A DNA stretch of 64,000 nucleotides from Brevundimonas sp. (GTDB taxonomy: Bacteria; Pseudomonadota; Alphaproteobacteria; Caulobacterales; Caulobacteraceae). Location: NCBI RefSeq assembly GCF_029945885.1, contig NZ_JAQSDK010000014.1, forward strand, positions 1 through 64,000, written 5' to 3'. The position numbers were made by a program, and so were the translations under genes. The notes under the pieces are model-generated. The model was not told where the DNA came from. It saw only the letters and a program-made list of their open reading frames with translations, and made no database searches. This document shows, piece by piece, positions 45,009 to 53,755 of this stretch. Numbering within the stretch: position 1 is the first letter of the stretch; each line of letters starts with the position of its first letter.

Positions 45009-45305
45009 ATGGGTGACAAGGATGACGCCCCGGAGCTGACCCGGGAATTGGTGAGGAAGGCCCGGCGCGGTCGGGATGTACTGCCGGAGGCGGTGCTGGC
45101 CCAGTTCCGGCGTAGGCCGGGACGGCCAGCGGCGGACAATCCGAAGGTTCCGGTCTCGATACGGCTCGACAAGGACGTGGTCGATCATTTCAAGGCCACG
45201 GGTGAAGGGTGGCAGACCCGGATCAACAGTATCCTGCGGGAAGCGACGACGGACCGGGCTCAGGACCCGAAGCCGATGACCCCGGCAGTGAAACGGCCGG
45301 CTTGA
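45009..45305 (+). CDS. brnA: BrnA-family antitoxin
   Basis: A 98-residue antitoxin. It has an N-terminal toxin-binding part (DDAPELTRELVRKARRGRDVLPE) and a C-terminal ribbon-helix-helix-like domain PVSIRLDKDVVDHFKATGEGWQTRINSILREAT, which is the BrnA (DUF4415) hallmark. It neutralises BrnT and represses the operon. The ATG at 45009 has GGAGG at ideal spacing and matches the family start; the ATG at 44967, overlapping the brnT stop by 4 bp, would add 14 residues and is an alternative. Confidence 0.9.
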   Translation: MGDKDDAPELTRELVRKARRGRDVLPEAVLAQFRRRPGRPAADNPKVPVSIRLDKDVVDHFKATGEGWQTRINSILREATTDRAQDPKPMTPAVKRPA

Positions 45306-45355
45306 GTTCCTGTTTTGTTCATGTCTAGATGGACGCTTAACGGGAGGGCTTCATC

Positions 45356-45739
45356 ATGATCGGCTATGTGACACTGGGCACCAATGACCTTGAGCGGGGG
45401 GCGAAATTCTATGACGCCCTCGCCGCCGAACTGGGCGTGACGCGGATGATGGAGGCGTCGACCTACATCGCCTGGGGCACGCCGGGCGGCGGGGCCGGGA
45501 TCGGGCTGACCAAGCCATTCAACGGCGAGGCGGCCGGCGTCGGCAACGGGGTGATGGTGGCGCTGGAGGCGGCGTCGCGCGATCAGGTCCAGCGGCTGTA
45601 TGACATCGCCCTGGCCCACGGCGGCACCTGCGAGGGCCCGCCCGGACCGCGCGGCGGGCCCTTCTACGCCGCCTATTTCCGCGATCCGGACGGCAACAAG
45701 CTGAACGCGTTCCTGATGGAGGCGAGCGCGGCGGCCTGA
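45356..45739 (+). CDS. VOC/glyoxalase-family protein
   Basis: A 127-residue single-domain VOC protein: MIGYVTLGTNDLERGAKFYDALAAELG, then YIAWGTPGGGAGIGLTKPFNGE and a late FYAAYFRDPDGNKLNAFLME. The glyoxalase fold and the final FRDPDGN motif are clear. These proteins bind metal and act on varied small molecules; the substrate cannot be assigned. GGGAGGG precedes the ATG. It may be co-transcribed with the HIT gene 38 bp downstream. Confidence 0.92.
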   Translation: MIGYVTLGTNDLERGAKFYDALAAELGVTRMMEASTYIAWGTPGGGAGIGLTKPFNGEAAGVGNGVMVALEAASRDQVQRLYDIALAHGGTCEGPPGPRGGPFYAAYFRDPDGNKLNAFLMEASAAA

Positions 45740-45777
45740 CGACTTGACCCGGGGTCTCGCGCGGGCGACCGGTGGGT

Positions 45778-46194
45778 ATGAAATCCGGCTTTGAAATCGA
45801 TCCCGCTTTCGACGGCGGCTCCGTCTTCGTCGCCGACTGGCCGCTGTGCCAGCTGCGGCTGCAGGACGATGCGCGGTTTCCGTGGCTGGTCCTGATCCCG
45901 CGTGTGGCCGGGGCGGTCGAGCTGGACGATCTGTCGCCGGCCGACCGGGGGCGGTTGATGGAAGAGATCGTCCGGGCCGGGGAGCTTGTGCGGGCCCTTG
46001 GGGCCGCCGCCGGGCGGTCGGTCGACAAGCTGAATGTCGCCGCGCTCGGCAATGTCACCGCCCAGCTGCATGTCCATGTCGTCGGACGCCGGCGCGACGA
46101 CGGCCTGTGGCCCGATCCGGTCTGGGGCCGGGACGGGGCGCGGCCCTATGACGCGGAAACGCGGGCGGCGGTGGTGGCGCGGCTTATCGTCTAG
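45778..46194 (+). CDS. HIT-domain protein
   Basis: A 138-residue histidine-triad protein. The core text is CQLRLQDDARFPWLVLIPRV, LSPADRGRLMEEI and NVAALGNVTAQLHVHVVGRR. The triad is QLHVHVV; the first His is replaced by Gln, as in a group of alphaproteobacterial HIT proteins, and the last His remains. The family hydrolyses or transfers nucleotide groups. The GTG at 45772 is an alternative start. Its end overlaps a convergent gene by 4 bp. Confidence 0.87.
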   Translation: MKSGFEIDPAFDGGSVFVADWPLCQLRLQDDARFPWLVLIPRVAGAVELDDLSPADRGRLMEEIVRAGELVRALGAAAGRSVDKLNVAALGNVTAQLHVHVVGRRRDDGLWPDPVWGRDGARPYDAETRAAVVARLIV

Positions 46195-46685
46195 GGACGA
46201 TGCAGGGTTACGGGGCGAGCCTGGCCGTTGTGGACGAACTCGCCGCGCCAGCCGTCGCCGCTGCGCCGCAGCCGCAGGCTGTCGTGCCGGTCCAGGGTCA
46301 GGGCGGCGCGGCCGCCGTCGACCGAAATGGCGTCGACCAGACGGGCGCGGCCGTCGTCGCCCCGGCGCCAGGCCCCCTCGACCGTGCCGTCACCGGCATC
46401 CCGCAACACCAGGCTGAGCAAGGGGCGGCCGTCCGGGTCCAGGGCCCGCCAGCGCCCGTCCAGCGGACCGGCGCGGGCATCGGCGCTGCGTTCGGCGGCG
46501 GCCACGCCCTGGTCGAAAAAGGTCTCGACGTCGCTGACCCCCGGCCCGGGCGCGGTCTCGAACGGGCGGATCGCCGGGGGCTGGTAGATCTGTCGGGTGG
46601 CGGCGGCGGCGGGCGCATAGGGGCGCGTGCCGGGATCCTGCATCAGCAGGACGGCGGTGAGGGCAACAATGGTAAGAGGAGGCAT
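46191..46685 (-). CDS. Hypothetical exported protein
   Basis: A 164-residue protein with a short hydrophobic N-terminus (MPPLTIVALTAVLLMQ), then a Pro/Ala-rich region and a C-terminal beta-rich half, GPLDGRWRALDPDGRPLLSLVLRDAGDGTVEGAWRRGD and RAALTLDRHDSLRLRRSGDGWRGEF. The pattern suggests a small lipocalin-like or barrel domain. No family is recognised. The start at 46685 is chosen for the hydrophobic start; a GTG at 46721 is possible. It overlaps the convergent HIT gene by 4 bp. Confidence 0.7.
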   Translation of the reverse strand: MPPLTIVALTAVLLMQDPGTRPYAPAAAATRQIYQPPAIRPFETAPGPGVSDVETFFDQGVAAAERSADARAGPLDGRWRALDPDGRPLLSLVLRDAGDGTVEGAWRRGDDGRARLVDAISVDGGRAALTLDRHDSLRLRRSGDGWRGEFVHNGQARPVTLHRP

Positions 46686-46873
46686 CGACCCAGAGTGCCG
46701 CACTCGCGCCGGGATTGCCACCCGGGCGGTTCACCCGGGTCGAAACCGCCCCCGAAAACCGTCACGGAACGGGCGGCCGGGGGTCGCCTTCGTTGACACC
46801 CCGCCGCCGGGGTCACTAAAGCCTGTGTGCGCCTTCGGGTGATTGATTTCCTTCGGTTTTGAGAACCATTCGC

Positions 46874-47329
46874 ATGACGAGCCCCCTCCCGGTCTCGGGC
46901 GACGACCAGAGCGACCGCCCGGTCCTCCAGCCCAATGGCCGGCCCCGCCCCCTGTCTCCCCATCTCCAGGTCTGGCGCTGGCACGTGACGATGGCGGCCT
47001 CGATCCTGCACCGGATCAGCGGCAGCGCCCTGTCGGCCGGCGCGGTGCTGGTCGGGATCTGGCTGCTGGCCCTGGCCTGCGGCCCGGAGGTCTATGCGAC
47101 CTTCACCGGCCTGTCGGCCTCGCCGCTGGGCCTGCTGGTCTGGTTCGGCCTGACCCTGGCCCTGACCTATCACCTGGCCTCGGGCATCCGGCATCTGGTC
47201 TGGGACATGGGTGAGGGCCTTGAGCCGAAGACGGCCAGCCTGCTGAGCAGCCTGTCGATCTGGATCGGCCTGCTGGCCGGTGTGGCCTTCTGGGCCTGGC
47301 TGTTCATGTCCGGGAGTGTTGCGCTGTGA
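46874..47329 (+). CDS. sdhC: Succinate dehydrogenase cytochrome b556 subunit
   Basis: A 151-residue membrane anchor with three helices. It contains RPLSPHLQVWRW, SILHRISGSALSAG (the SdhC quinone/haem region with His and Arg) and the axial haem His in LASGIRHLVWDMG. The start at 46874 is the second Met of the frame. It begins the sdhCDAB operon; its TGA overlaps sdhD by 4 bp. Together with SdhD it holds haem b and the ubiquinone site. Confidence 0.95.
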   Translation: MTSPLPVSGDDQSDRPVLQPNGRPRPLSPHLQVWRWHVTMAASILHRISGSALSAGAVLVGIWLLALACGPEVYATFTGLSASPLGLLVWFGLTLALTYHLASGIRHLVWDMGEGLEPKTASLLSSLSIWIGLLAGVAFWAWLFMSGSVAL

Positions 47330-47733
47330 GCGGTTCGACCAAGACCTTCGTCAAGGGCGTCAAGGTATCCGAGCATCATGGAGCCGGTGAGTGGAAGGCC
47401 GAGCGCCTGTCCTCGCTGATCCTGGTGCCGCTGACGGTCTGGGGCCTGTGGAGCGCGGCGCAGTTGGCCGGGGGCGGCTATGACGGGGCGCTGATCTGGT
47501 TCCAGAGCCCGGTCAACGCCGGGCTGCTGGCCGTGACCCTTGTGGCCAGCCTCTGGCATATGAATATGGGTCTGAAGGTCATCGTCGATGACTATATTCA
47601 CAAACCCTCGACGCGCGGGGTCCTGCTGATCCTGATCGCCGTCCTCTGTCTGGTGCTGGCCTTCGCCAGTGTCTTCCTCATCGTGCGGCTGGCGCTGGGT
47701 TCAGCGCCGCTGCCGGCCGGTTTCGGAGCCTGA
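47326..47733 (+). CDS. sdhD: Succinate dehydrogenase hydrophobic anchor subunit
   Basis: A 135-residue protein with three membrane helices. Landmarks are GAGEWKAERLSSLILVPLTVWGLW, ASLWHMNMGLKVIVDDYIH (haem His and quinone-site residues) and a final VFLIVRLAL. The GTG start at 47326 overlaps the sdhC stop by GTGA, a tight operon. It pairs with SdhC to anchor the SdhAB dimer. Confidence 0.95.
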   Translation: MSGSTKTFVKGVKVSEHHGAGEWKAERLSSLILVPLTVWGLWSAAQLAGGGYDGALIWFQSPVNAGLLAVTLVASLWHMNMGLKVIVDDYIHKPSTRGVLLILIAVLCLVLAFASVFLIVRLALGSAPLPAGFGA

Positions 47734-47739
47734 TCGCCC

Positions 47740-49524
47740 ATGGCGACCTATGAATTCGTCGATCATGAATATGACGTCGTCGTCGTCGGCGCGGGCGGCT
47801 CGGGCCTGCGCGCGGCCCTCGGTGCCGCCCAGCAGGGACTGAAGGTCGCCTGCGTCACCAAGGTCTTCCCGACCCGGTCGCACACGGTCGCGGCCCAGGG
47901 CGGGATCTCGGCCTCGCTCGGCAATATGGGCGAGGACGACTGGCGCTGGCATATGTACGACACCGTCAAGGGGTCGGACTGGCTGGGCGATCAGGACGCG
48001 ATTGAATATCTGGTCCGTGAGGCTCCCAAGGCTGTCTATGAGCTGGAACACTGGGGCGTGCCGTTCAGCCGCACCGACGACGGCAAGATCTACCAGCGTG
48101 CCTTCGGCGGCATGACCAAGGAGTTCGGGGCCGGACCGGTGCAGCGTACCTGCGCCGCCGCCGACCGCACCGGCCACGCCATCCTGCACACCCTGTACGG
48201 CCAGTCCGTGCGCCGCGAGGTCGAGTTCTTCGTCGAATATTTCGGCCTCGACCTGATCATGCAGGACGGGGCCTGCACCGGGGTCACGGCCTGGAAGCTG
48301 GACGACGGCACCATGCACCGGTTCCGGGCCAAGCTGGTGATCCTGGCCACCGGCGGTTACGGCCGCGCCTATTTCAGCGCGACCAGCGCCCACACCTGTA
48401 CCGGTGACGGCAATGCGATGGTGCTGCGCGCCGGCCTGCCGCTGCAGGACATGGAGTTCGTCCAGTTCCACCCGACCGGCATCTACGGGGCCGGCTGTCT
48501 GATCACCGAGGGCGCGCGCGGCGAGGGCGGCTATCTGACCAATTCCGAGGGCGAGCGCTTTATGGAGCGCTATGCCCCTTCGGTGAAGGACCTGGCTCCG
48601 CGCGACATGGTCAGCCGGTCGATGACGATCGAGATTCGTGAAGGGCGCGGCGTCGGTCCGAACAAGGACCACATCTACCTGCACCTGGACCATCTGGATC
48701 CGAAGATCCTGCACAAGCGGCTGCCGGGGATTTCCGAGAGCGCCAAGATCTTTGCCGGCGTCGATGTGACCAAGGAACCGATCCCGGTCCTGCCGACGGT
48801 CCACTACAATATGGGCGGCATCCCGACCAACTATCACGGCGAGGTCCTGACCAAGGTCGGCGACAATGCCGACACCGTGGTGCCCGGTCTGATGGCCGTG
48901 GGCGAGGCCGCCTGCGTCTCGGTGCACGGGGCCAACCGCCTCGGCTCCAACAGCCTGACCGACCTGGTGGTGTTCGGCCGCGCCGCCGGCCTGCGCGCCG
49001 GTGTGGTGGTCGACAAGGCCGCGAAGGTGCCGGACGCCCCGGCCGCGGTCACCGACGGTCACCTGGCGCGGCTGGACCGGTTCCGCAACGCCTCGGGTTC
49101 GACCCCGACGGCGAAGCTGCGTATCGAGATGCAGCGGGCCATGCAGTCGGACGCGGCCGTGTTCCGCACCGGCAAGACCCTCGAGGAGGGCGTCGCCAAA
49201 CTGCGCGACATCCATGCGCGCGGCGCGGACATCAAGACCACCGACCGCGGCCTGATCTGGAACACGGATCTGGTCGAGACGCTGGAATACGACAATCTGA
49301 TCGACCAGGCCCTGGTGACGATCGAGGGGGCGCTGAACCGCACCGAGTCGCGCGGGGCCCATGCCCGCGAGGACTTCCCCGACCGTGACGACAAGCAGTG
49401 GATGAAACACACCCTGGCCTGGAAGACCCCGACCGAGGCCGTGAAGATCGATTACCGGCCGGTCCACAACTACACGATGTCCGACGACATCGCCTATATC
49501 GAGCCCAAGGCACGGGTGTACTGA
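47740..49524 (+). CDS. sdhA: Succinate dehydrogenase flavoprotein subunit
   Basis: A 594-residue flavoprotein. The FAD fold is [20 protein letters not shown]. The covalent-FAD His is in [16 protein letters not shown]. The active-site and substrate motifs include [23 protein letters not shown], the catalytic Arg region around [17 protein letters not shown], and [19 protein letters not shown]. It oxidises succinate to fumarate and passes electrons to SdhB. It is 6 bp downstream of sdhD and 2 bp upstream of sdhB. Confidence 0.98.
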   Translation: MATYEFVDHEYDVVVVGAGGSGLRAALGAAQQGLKVACVTKVFPTRSHTVAAQGGISASLGNMGEDDWRWHMYDTVKGSDWLGDQDAIEYLVREAPKAVYELEHWGVPFSRTDDGKIYQRAFGGMTKEFGAGPVQRTCAAADRTGHAILHTLYGQSVRREVEFFVEYFGLDLIMQDGACTGVTAWKLDDGTMHRFRAKLVILATGGYGRAYFSATSAHTCTGDGNAMVLRAGLPLQDMEFVQFHPTGIYGAGCLITEGARGEGGYLTNSEGERFMERYAPSVKDLAPRDMVSRSMTIEIREGRGVGPNKDHIYLHLDHLDPKILHKRLPGISESAKIFAGVDVTKEPIPVLPTVHYNMGGIPTNYHGEVLTKVGDNADTVVPGLMAVGEAACVSVHGANRLGSNSLTDLVVFGRAAGLRAGVVVDKAAKVPDAPAAVTDGHLARLDRFRNASGSTPTAKLRIEMQRAMQSDAAVFRTGKTLEEGVAKLRDIHARGADIKTTDRGLIWNTDLVETLEYDNLIDQALVTIEGALNRTESRGAHAREDFPDRDDKQWMKHTLAWKTPTEAVKIDYRPVHNYTMSDDIAYIEPKARVY

Positions 49525-49526
49525 AT

Positions 49527-50324
49527 ATGGTCCAGCTTACCCTCCCGCGCGGCTCCAAGCCGACCACCGGCAAGGTCCACAAGGCCGCGCCCGGTTCCAA
49601 GAACGTCAAGACCTACAAGGTCTATCGCTACGACCCCGAGGTCGACGCCGACCCGCGCTGGGACGTCTATGAGGTGCCGACGGCCGACCACGGCCCGATG
49701 CTGCTGGACGCCCTGATCCACATCAAGAACGAGATCGACCCGACCCTGTCGTTCCGGCGCTCGTGCCGCGAGGGCATCTGCGGCTCATGCTCGATGAACA
49801 TCGACGGGCGCAACACCCTGGCCTGCACCAAGGGCTGGGACGAATGCTCGGGCGACACCATCGCCATCTCGCCCCTGCCGCACCAGCCGGTGGTCAAGGA
49901 CCTGGTGACGGACCTGACCCTGTTCTACGCCCAGTACGACTCGATCCAGCCCTGGCTGCAGTCGGATGAACCGGACCCGACGACCGAGCGGCTGCAGACC
50001 CCGGCCGAGCGCGAGAAGCTGGACGGCCTGTACGAGTGCATCCTGTGCGCCTGCTGCTCGACCTCCTGCCCCAGCTACTGGTGGAACCAGACCGAATACC
50101 TCGGTCCGGCGGCCCTGCTGCAGTCCTATCGCTGGATCGCCGACAGCCGTGACGACGCGACCCAGAAGCGGCTCGACGATCTCGAGGACCCGTTCAAACT
50201 GTACCGCTGCCACACGATCATGAACTGCGCCCAGGTCTGTCCCAAGGGACTGAACCCGGCCAAGGCCATCGCCGAGACCAAGAAGCTGATGGTGGCCCCG
50301 GACCGCAGGAAGGCGACGGCGTGA
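49527..50324 (+). CDS. sdhB: Succinate dehydrogenase iron-sulfur subunit
   Basis: A 265-residue protein with three clusters: the 2Fe-2S set [20 protein letters not shown] plus the following AC, the 4Fe-4S set [16 protein letters not shown], and the 3Fe-4S set [20 protein letters not shown]. All cysteines are present. An N-terminal extension (about 25 residues) is typical of alphaproteobacteria. The start at 49527 is two bases after the sdhA stop; the longer frame to 49398 overlaps sdhA. It is the last gene of the operon. Confidence 0.98.
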   Translation: MVQLTLPRGSKPTTGKVHKAAPGSKNVKTYKVYRYDPEVDADPRWDVYEVPTADHGPMLLDALIHIKNEIDPTLSFRRSCREGICGSCSMNIDGRNTLACTKGWDECSGDTIAISPLPHQPVVKDLVTDLTLFYAQYDSIQPWLQSDEPDPTTERLQTPAEREKLDGLYECILCACCSTSCPSYWWNQTEYLGPAALLQSYRWIADSRDDATQKRLDDLEDPFKLYRCHTIMNCAQVCPKGLNPAKAIAETKKLMVAPDRRKATA

Positions 50325-50374
50325 TTGCGAAGATCAGCGGTTAGGCGCGCCAACAGGCGGTCCATCAATGACCA

Positions 50375-50745
50375 TCAGACCGCCAGCTTCAGTCCGCAAT
50401 GGGTGGCGAAATGGCGGAAGTCCCGGTCGCGGGTGATCAGGGACACATCCGCGTCGATGCAGCACTGGGCGATCAGACAGTCCGCCGCCCGGGCCTTCAG
50501 GCCCCGCTTTTGCAACGAGAGCCGCATCAGTCCGGCGCGCTGCCAGTAGCCGGGCTGCAACTCCAGCAGCGTCGCATTGGCGATCAGGTCCCGGTGGGCG
50601 GCGGGGACCGCGCCGGCGAGGATCTCGAACTGGACCATCGGCGGCAGGCTCAGCTGTTCCTCAATCGCAGCGGACGCGATCGCGGCGGTGTCCGCGGCCT
50701 TGTCGCCGGCGAAGAAGGCGATCAGGGAACTGGAGTCCGCGGCGA

Positions 50746-50749
<4 letters not shown>
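50375..50749 (-). CDS. vapC: VapC-type PIN-domain toxin
   Basis: A 124-residue PIN-domain ribonuclease. The four acidic residues are in AADSSSLIAFFAG, MVQFEILAG, ARAADCLIAQ and LITRDRDFRHFA. This is the magnesium site that cuts tRNA or rRNA in VapC toxins. The start is a TTG whose TTGA overlaps the antitoxin stop, so the pair is co-translated. The upstream part of the longer frame to 50851 is not PIN-like. Confidence 0.9.
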
Positions 50750-51377
<628 letters not shown>

Positions 51378-51378
51378 G

Positions 51379-52179
51379 ATGATCGATCCGCGGCTCATCG
51401 CGGCCGTGGAGACCCTGATCGCGGCGCACGCCCGTCCCGGTCATGTGCCGCTGATCGCCATCGCCGGGTCGCAGGGCTCGGGCAAGACCACCCTGGCCCG
51501 CGCCGTGGCCGCCCGCACCGGGGCGGCCCATCTGTCACTGGACGATGTCTATCTGACGCGGGTCGAGCGCGCGGTTCTGGCCCGTACCGTCCATCCGCTG
51601 TTCGGGACGCGGGGGCCGCCCGGGACCCATGATCTGGGCCTGCTGGATCGGGTGATCGCGGCTCTGGCGGCGGCCGGACCCGATGCCCGGACGGCCCTGC
51701 CCGCTTTCGACAAGCTGGCCGACGACCGGCTGCCGCCGGAGGTCTGGCCGGTATTCGCCGGGCGACCGACGGCCATACTGCTGGACGGCTGGTGTCTGGG
51801 GGCGAGGCCACAGGGTGAGGCGGCTCTGGCGGCACCGATCAATGCGCTGGAGCGGGACCGGGACGCGGACGGCCGCTGGCGGCGGGCGGCCAATGACCAG
51901 CTGGCCGGACCCTATCGCGCGCGGTTCGACCGGTTCGATGCCCTGCTGTTTCTCAGGGCCCCGGCCTTTGCGGTCGTTCTGGACTGGCGCTGCGAACAGG
52001 AGGCCGGGCTGCGGGGGCTGGCCCCGGCCGACCTGCCAGCAGCCGAGCGGGCGCGACTGGCCGGGTTCATCGGCTATTTCGAGCGGATCACGCGATCGAT
52101 GATCGCCGGCGGGGTCGACGCCGACGTCGTGGTATCGCTGGACCGCGAGCGGCGGCCGCTGGCGATCGCGACCGGCTGA
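51379..52179 (+). CDS. P-loop kinase of the D-glycerate 3-kinase type
   Basis: A 266-residue kinase. The P-loop is IAIAGSQGSGKTTLARA, followed by SLDDVYLTRVERAVLARTVHPLFGTRGPPGTHDLGLL, then PAFDKLADDRLP and a lid region ILLDGWCLGARP. The SLDDVYLT, RGPPGTHD and PAFDK blocks are hallmarks of the plant/fungal-type glycerate kinase family. It probably phosphorylates D-glycerate or a related small molecule. It follows the ferredoxin with one base between. Confidence 0.85.
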   Translation: MIDPRLIAAVETLIAAHARPGHVPLIAIAGSQGSGKTTLARAVAARTGAAHLSLDDVYLTRVERAVLARTVHPLFGTRGPPGTHDLGLLDRVIAALAAAGPDARTALPAFDKLADDRLPPEVWPVFAGRPTAILLDGWCLGARPQGEAALAAPINALERDRDADGRWRRAANDQLAGPYRARFDRFDALLFLRAPAFAVVLDWRCEQEAGLRGLAPADLPAAERARLAGFIGYFERITRSMIAGGVDADVVVSLDRERRPLAIATG

Positions 52180-52194
52180 GAGCCTGCCGCCGGA

Positions 52195-52761
52195 TCAGGG
52201 GACCGGCTGCAGCCCGTGCACATGGACGTCGCGGCCGGAATGCTCGCGCATGATCCTGACGGCGCTGGCCTCATCGGCGGCGTTCCAGGTCCGGACCCAC
52301 AGCAGCAGACCGCCGTGGTCCAGCTGTTCCTGCAGATATTCGGCATGGGCGTCTCCGACCAGCCTGGCCAGCCAGGTGCCGAGCAGGCCCCCGGCCCCCC
52401 CGACCGCGACCGCACCGATGGCCGCGGCGGCCAGGGTGCCGCCGGATATGAGGATGGCTCCGGTGGTGGCGACGGCCCCGAGGTAGAGCAGGCCGCCCAT
52501 CAGAGCTCCCTCGGCCCCGCCCAGCGATTCCGGCGACACATAGCAGACGGTGGCGACCTCGGGCTCGTCCTCCAGCTCGGTGACCCGGCTGTAGTGGTGG
52601 CCCAGTTTCTCGACCACCGAGTCCTCGCCCGCCAGCAGGCTGAGTTCGGCCCGGTCGAACCCCGAGGTCAGCAGGTCGTCGATCGCCGCCTGCAGGGCGT
52701 CGGCGTCGGCGAAGACGCCCACGGCCTCGCGTACGGTCTCGGTGCTGTCGGTCTCGGCCAT
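52195..52761 (-). CDS. Stress-like membrane protein with glycine-rich helix pair
   Basis: A 188-residue protein. The N-terminal part (AVGVFADADALQAAIDDLLTSGFDRAELSLLAG) resembles the general-stress YflT/DUF1269-type domain. Then come two glycine-rich membrane helices (GALMGGLLYLGAVATTGAILISGG; AAAIGAVAVGGAGGLLGTWLA) and a C-terminal soluble alpha/beta piece ending VHVHGLQPVP. No EcfG promoter pair was found upstream. Function is unknown; it would sense or respond to envelope stress by analogy only. Confidence 0.7.
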   Translation of the reverse strand: MAETDSTETVREAVGVFADADALQAAIDDLLTSGFDRAELSLLAGEDSVVEKLGHHYSRVTELEDEPEVATVCYVSPESLGGAEGALMGGLLYLGAVATTGAILISGGTLAAAAIGAVAVGGAGGLLGTWLARLVGDAHAEYLQEQLDHGGLLLWVRTWNAADEASAVRIMREHSGRDVHVHGLQPVP

Positions 52762-52826
52762 GGCGTTTGCTCCATCCAGTCTGGAGGCAGTGTTCCGGGC
52801 CCGGGTGCTCCCGTCCTTGATTCAGG

Positions 52827-53672
52827 TCAGTCCGCCGGCATGGTGCCGGCATTGACGGCGATGCGGCCGATCAGGCCCTTGACGATCAGGTCGACGGCCG
52901 TGCCCTCGCGATAGTCGGCGGCGGCGACGAAATTGACCCGGTCCTCGCTGATCAGCCGGTGCACCTTGTCGCGGTCGCGCGGGGTGCTGTCGGGATCATA
53001 GACGGCGATCGAATAGCCGCCCTTGGTGTGCATCATCTTCATCGTCGGCACATCGGTGTCGCCGTCGCCGAGGAAGATCATCCGCTCGAACGGCACCGGC
53101 CGCTCGTCGTCGGGGATGAAGCGGTTGATACGCTCGTCGTCCCAGTGATTGTGGACGCCCTTGTTGATGCGGAACAGGTACTGGGTCTTGGTGGTGTAGT
53201 TGACCCCGACCGCCGGCCAGACGGCCACATCGTCAAGGTCATAGGCGTATTTGGACGCGAACACGTGTTTGAAGGCCGGGTTGATCGGGCAGCCCTCGAT
53301 CATCTCGGTCAGGCCGGCGGAGATGATGTAGTGCTCGATGTCGAGCCCGTACCGGGCCCCGACGGCGTTCATCCGCTCGAACCAGCTGAGGTCGCGCAGC
53401 CCCTCGAACAGGGCCACGTCCTGGCCGTGGTCACGCAGGGCCTTGCGGGTGACCGGCTGGCCCTGGTCGCGGGCCACCTGCAGCATCATCTGCATATACA
53501 TCAGGATGCCGTCGCCATCGGCGGCGATGGTCTGGGGGCGGACCGTGTCGTTCCAGAACTGGGTCGGCGTCATGCCGATCGACGGGATGAAGCTGACCTC
53601 CTGCATGTTGCCGCGCGCGAGGGTGCCGTCGAAATCATAGATCAGGGCGGTCTTGAGGGGCTTGAGGGCCAT
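52827..53672 (-). CDS. HAD-superfamily phosphatase
   Basis: A 281-residue HAD hydrolase. Motif I is IYDFDGTLARGN (two Asp), motif II the ISAGLTEMIEG region, and motif III/IV FLGDGDTDVPTMKM with the metal-binding Asp pair. Closer text is PSIGMTPTQFWNDTV, reminiscent of a conserved subgroup with an unknown substrate. It is cytosolic. It lies downstream of divL on the same strand with an 83-bp gap. Confidence 0.9.
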   Translation of the reverse strand: MALKPLKTALIYDFDGTLARGNMQEVSFIPSIGMTPTQFWNDTVRPQTIAADGDGILMYMQMMLQVARDQGQPVTRKALRDHGQDVALFEGLRDLSWFERMNAVGARYGLDIEHYIISAGLTEMIEGCPINPAFKHVFASKYAYDLDDVAVWPAVGVNYTTKTQYLFRINKGVHNHWDDERINRFIPDDERPVPFERMIFLGDGDTDVPTMKMMHTKGGYSIAVYDPDSTPRDRDKVHRLISEDRVNFVAAADYREGTAVDLIVKGLIGRIAVNAGTMPAD

Positions 53673-53755
53673 CGGATGTCCAGGGGCGGGGGATGGGTGG
53701 CGGCTAGTTAGGGCCAGGAAGGCAGGCGGTCAAAAGGGCCCGCCGGGGCCGGGTC

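Noticed and set aside
46738..46781. EcfG-type promoter before sdhC
   Set aside because: GGAAC and CGTT occur, but the spacer is 20 nt rather than 16-17, too long for the consensus.
47701..49467. 588-codon minus-strand frame opposite sdhA
   Set aside because: sdhA is unambiguous on the plus strand; the antisense frame shows no motifs.
50356..50384. Terminator after sdhB
   Set aside because: A GGCGGTC/GACCGCC stem exists, but it lacks a T-run and overlaps the end of vapC.
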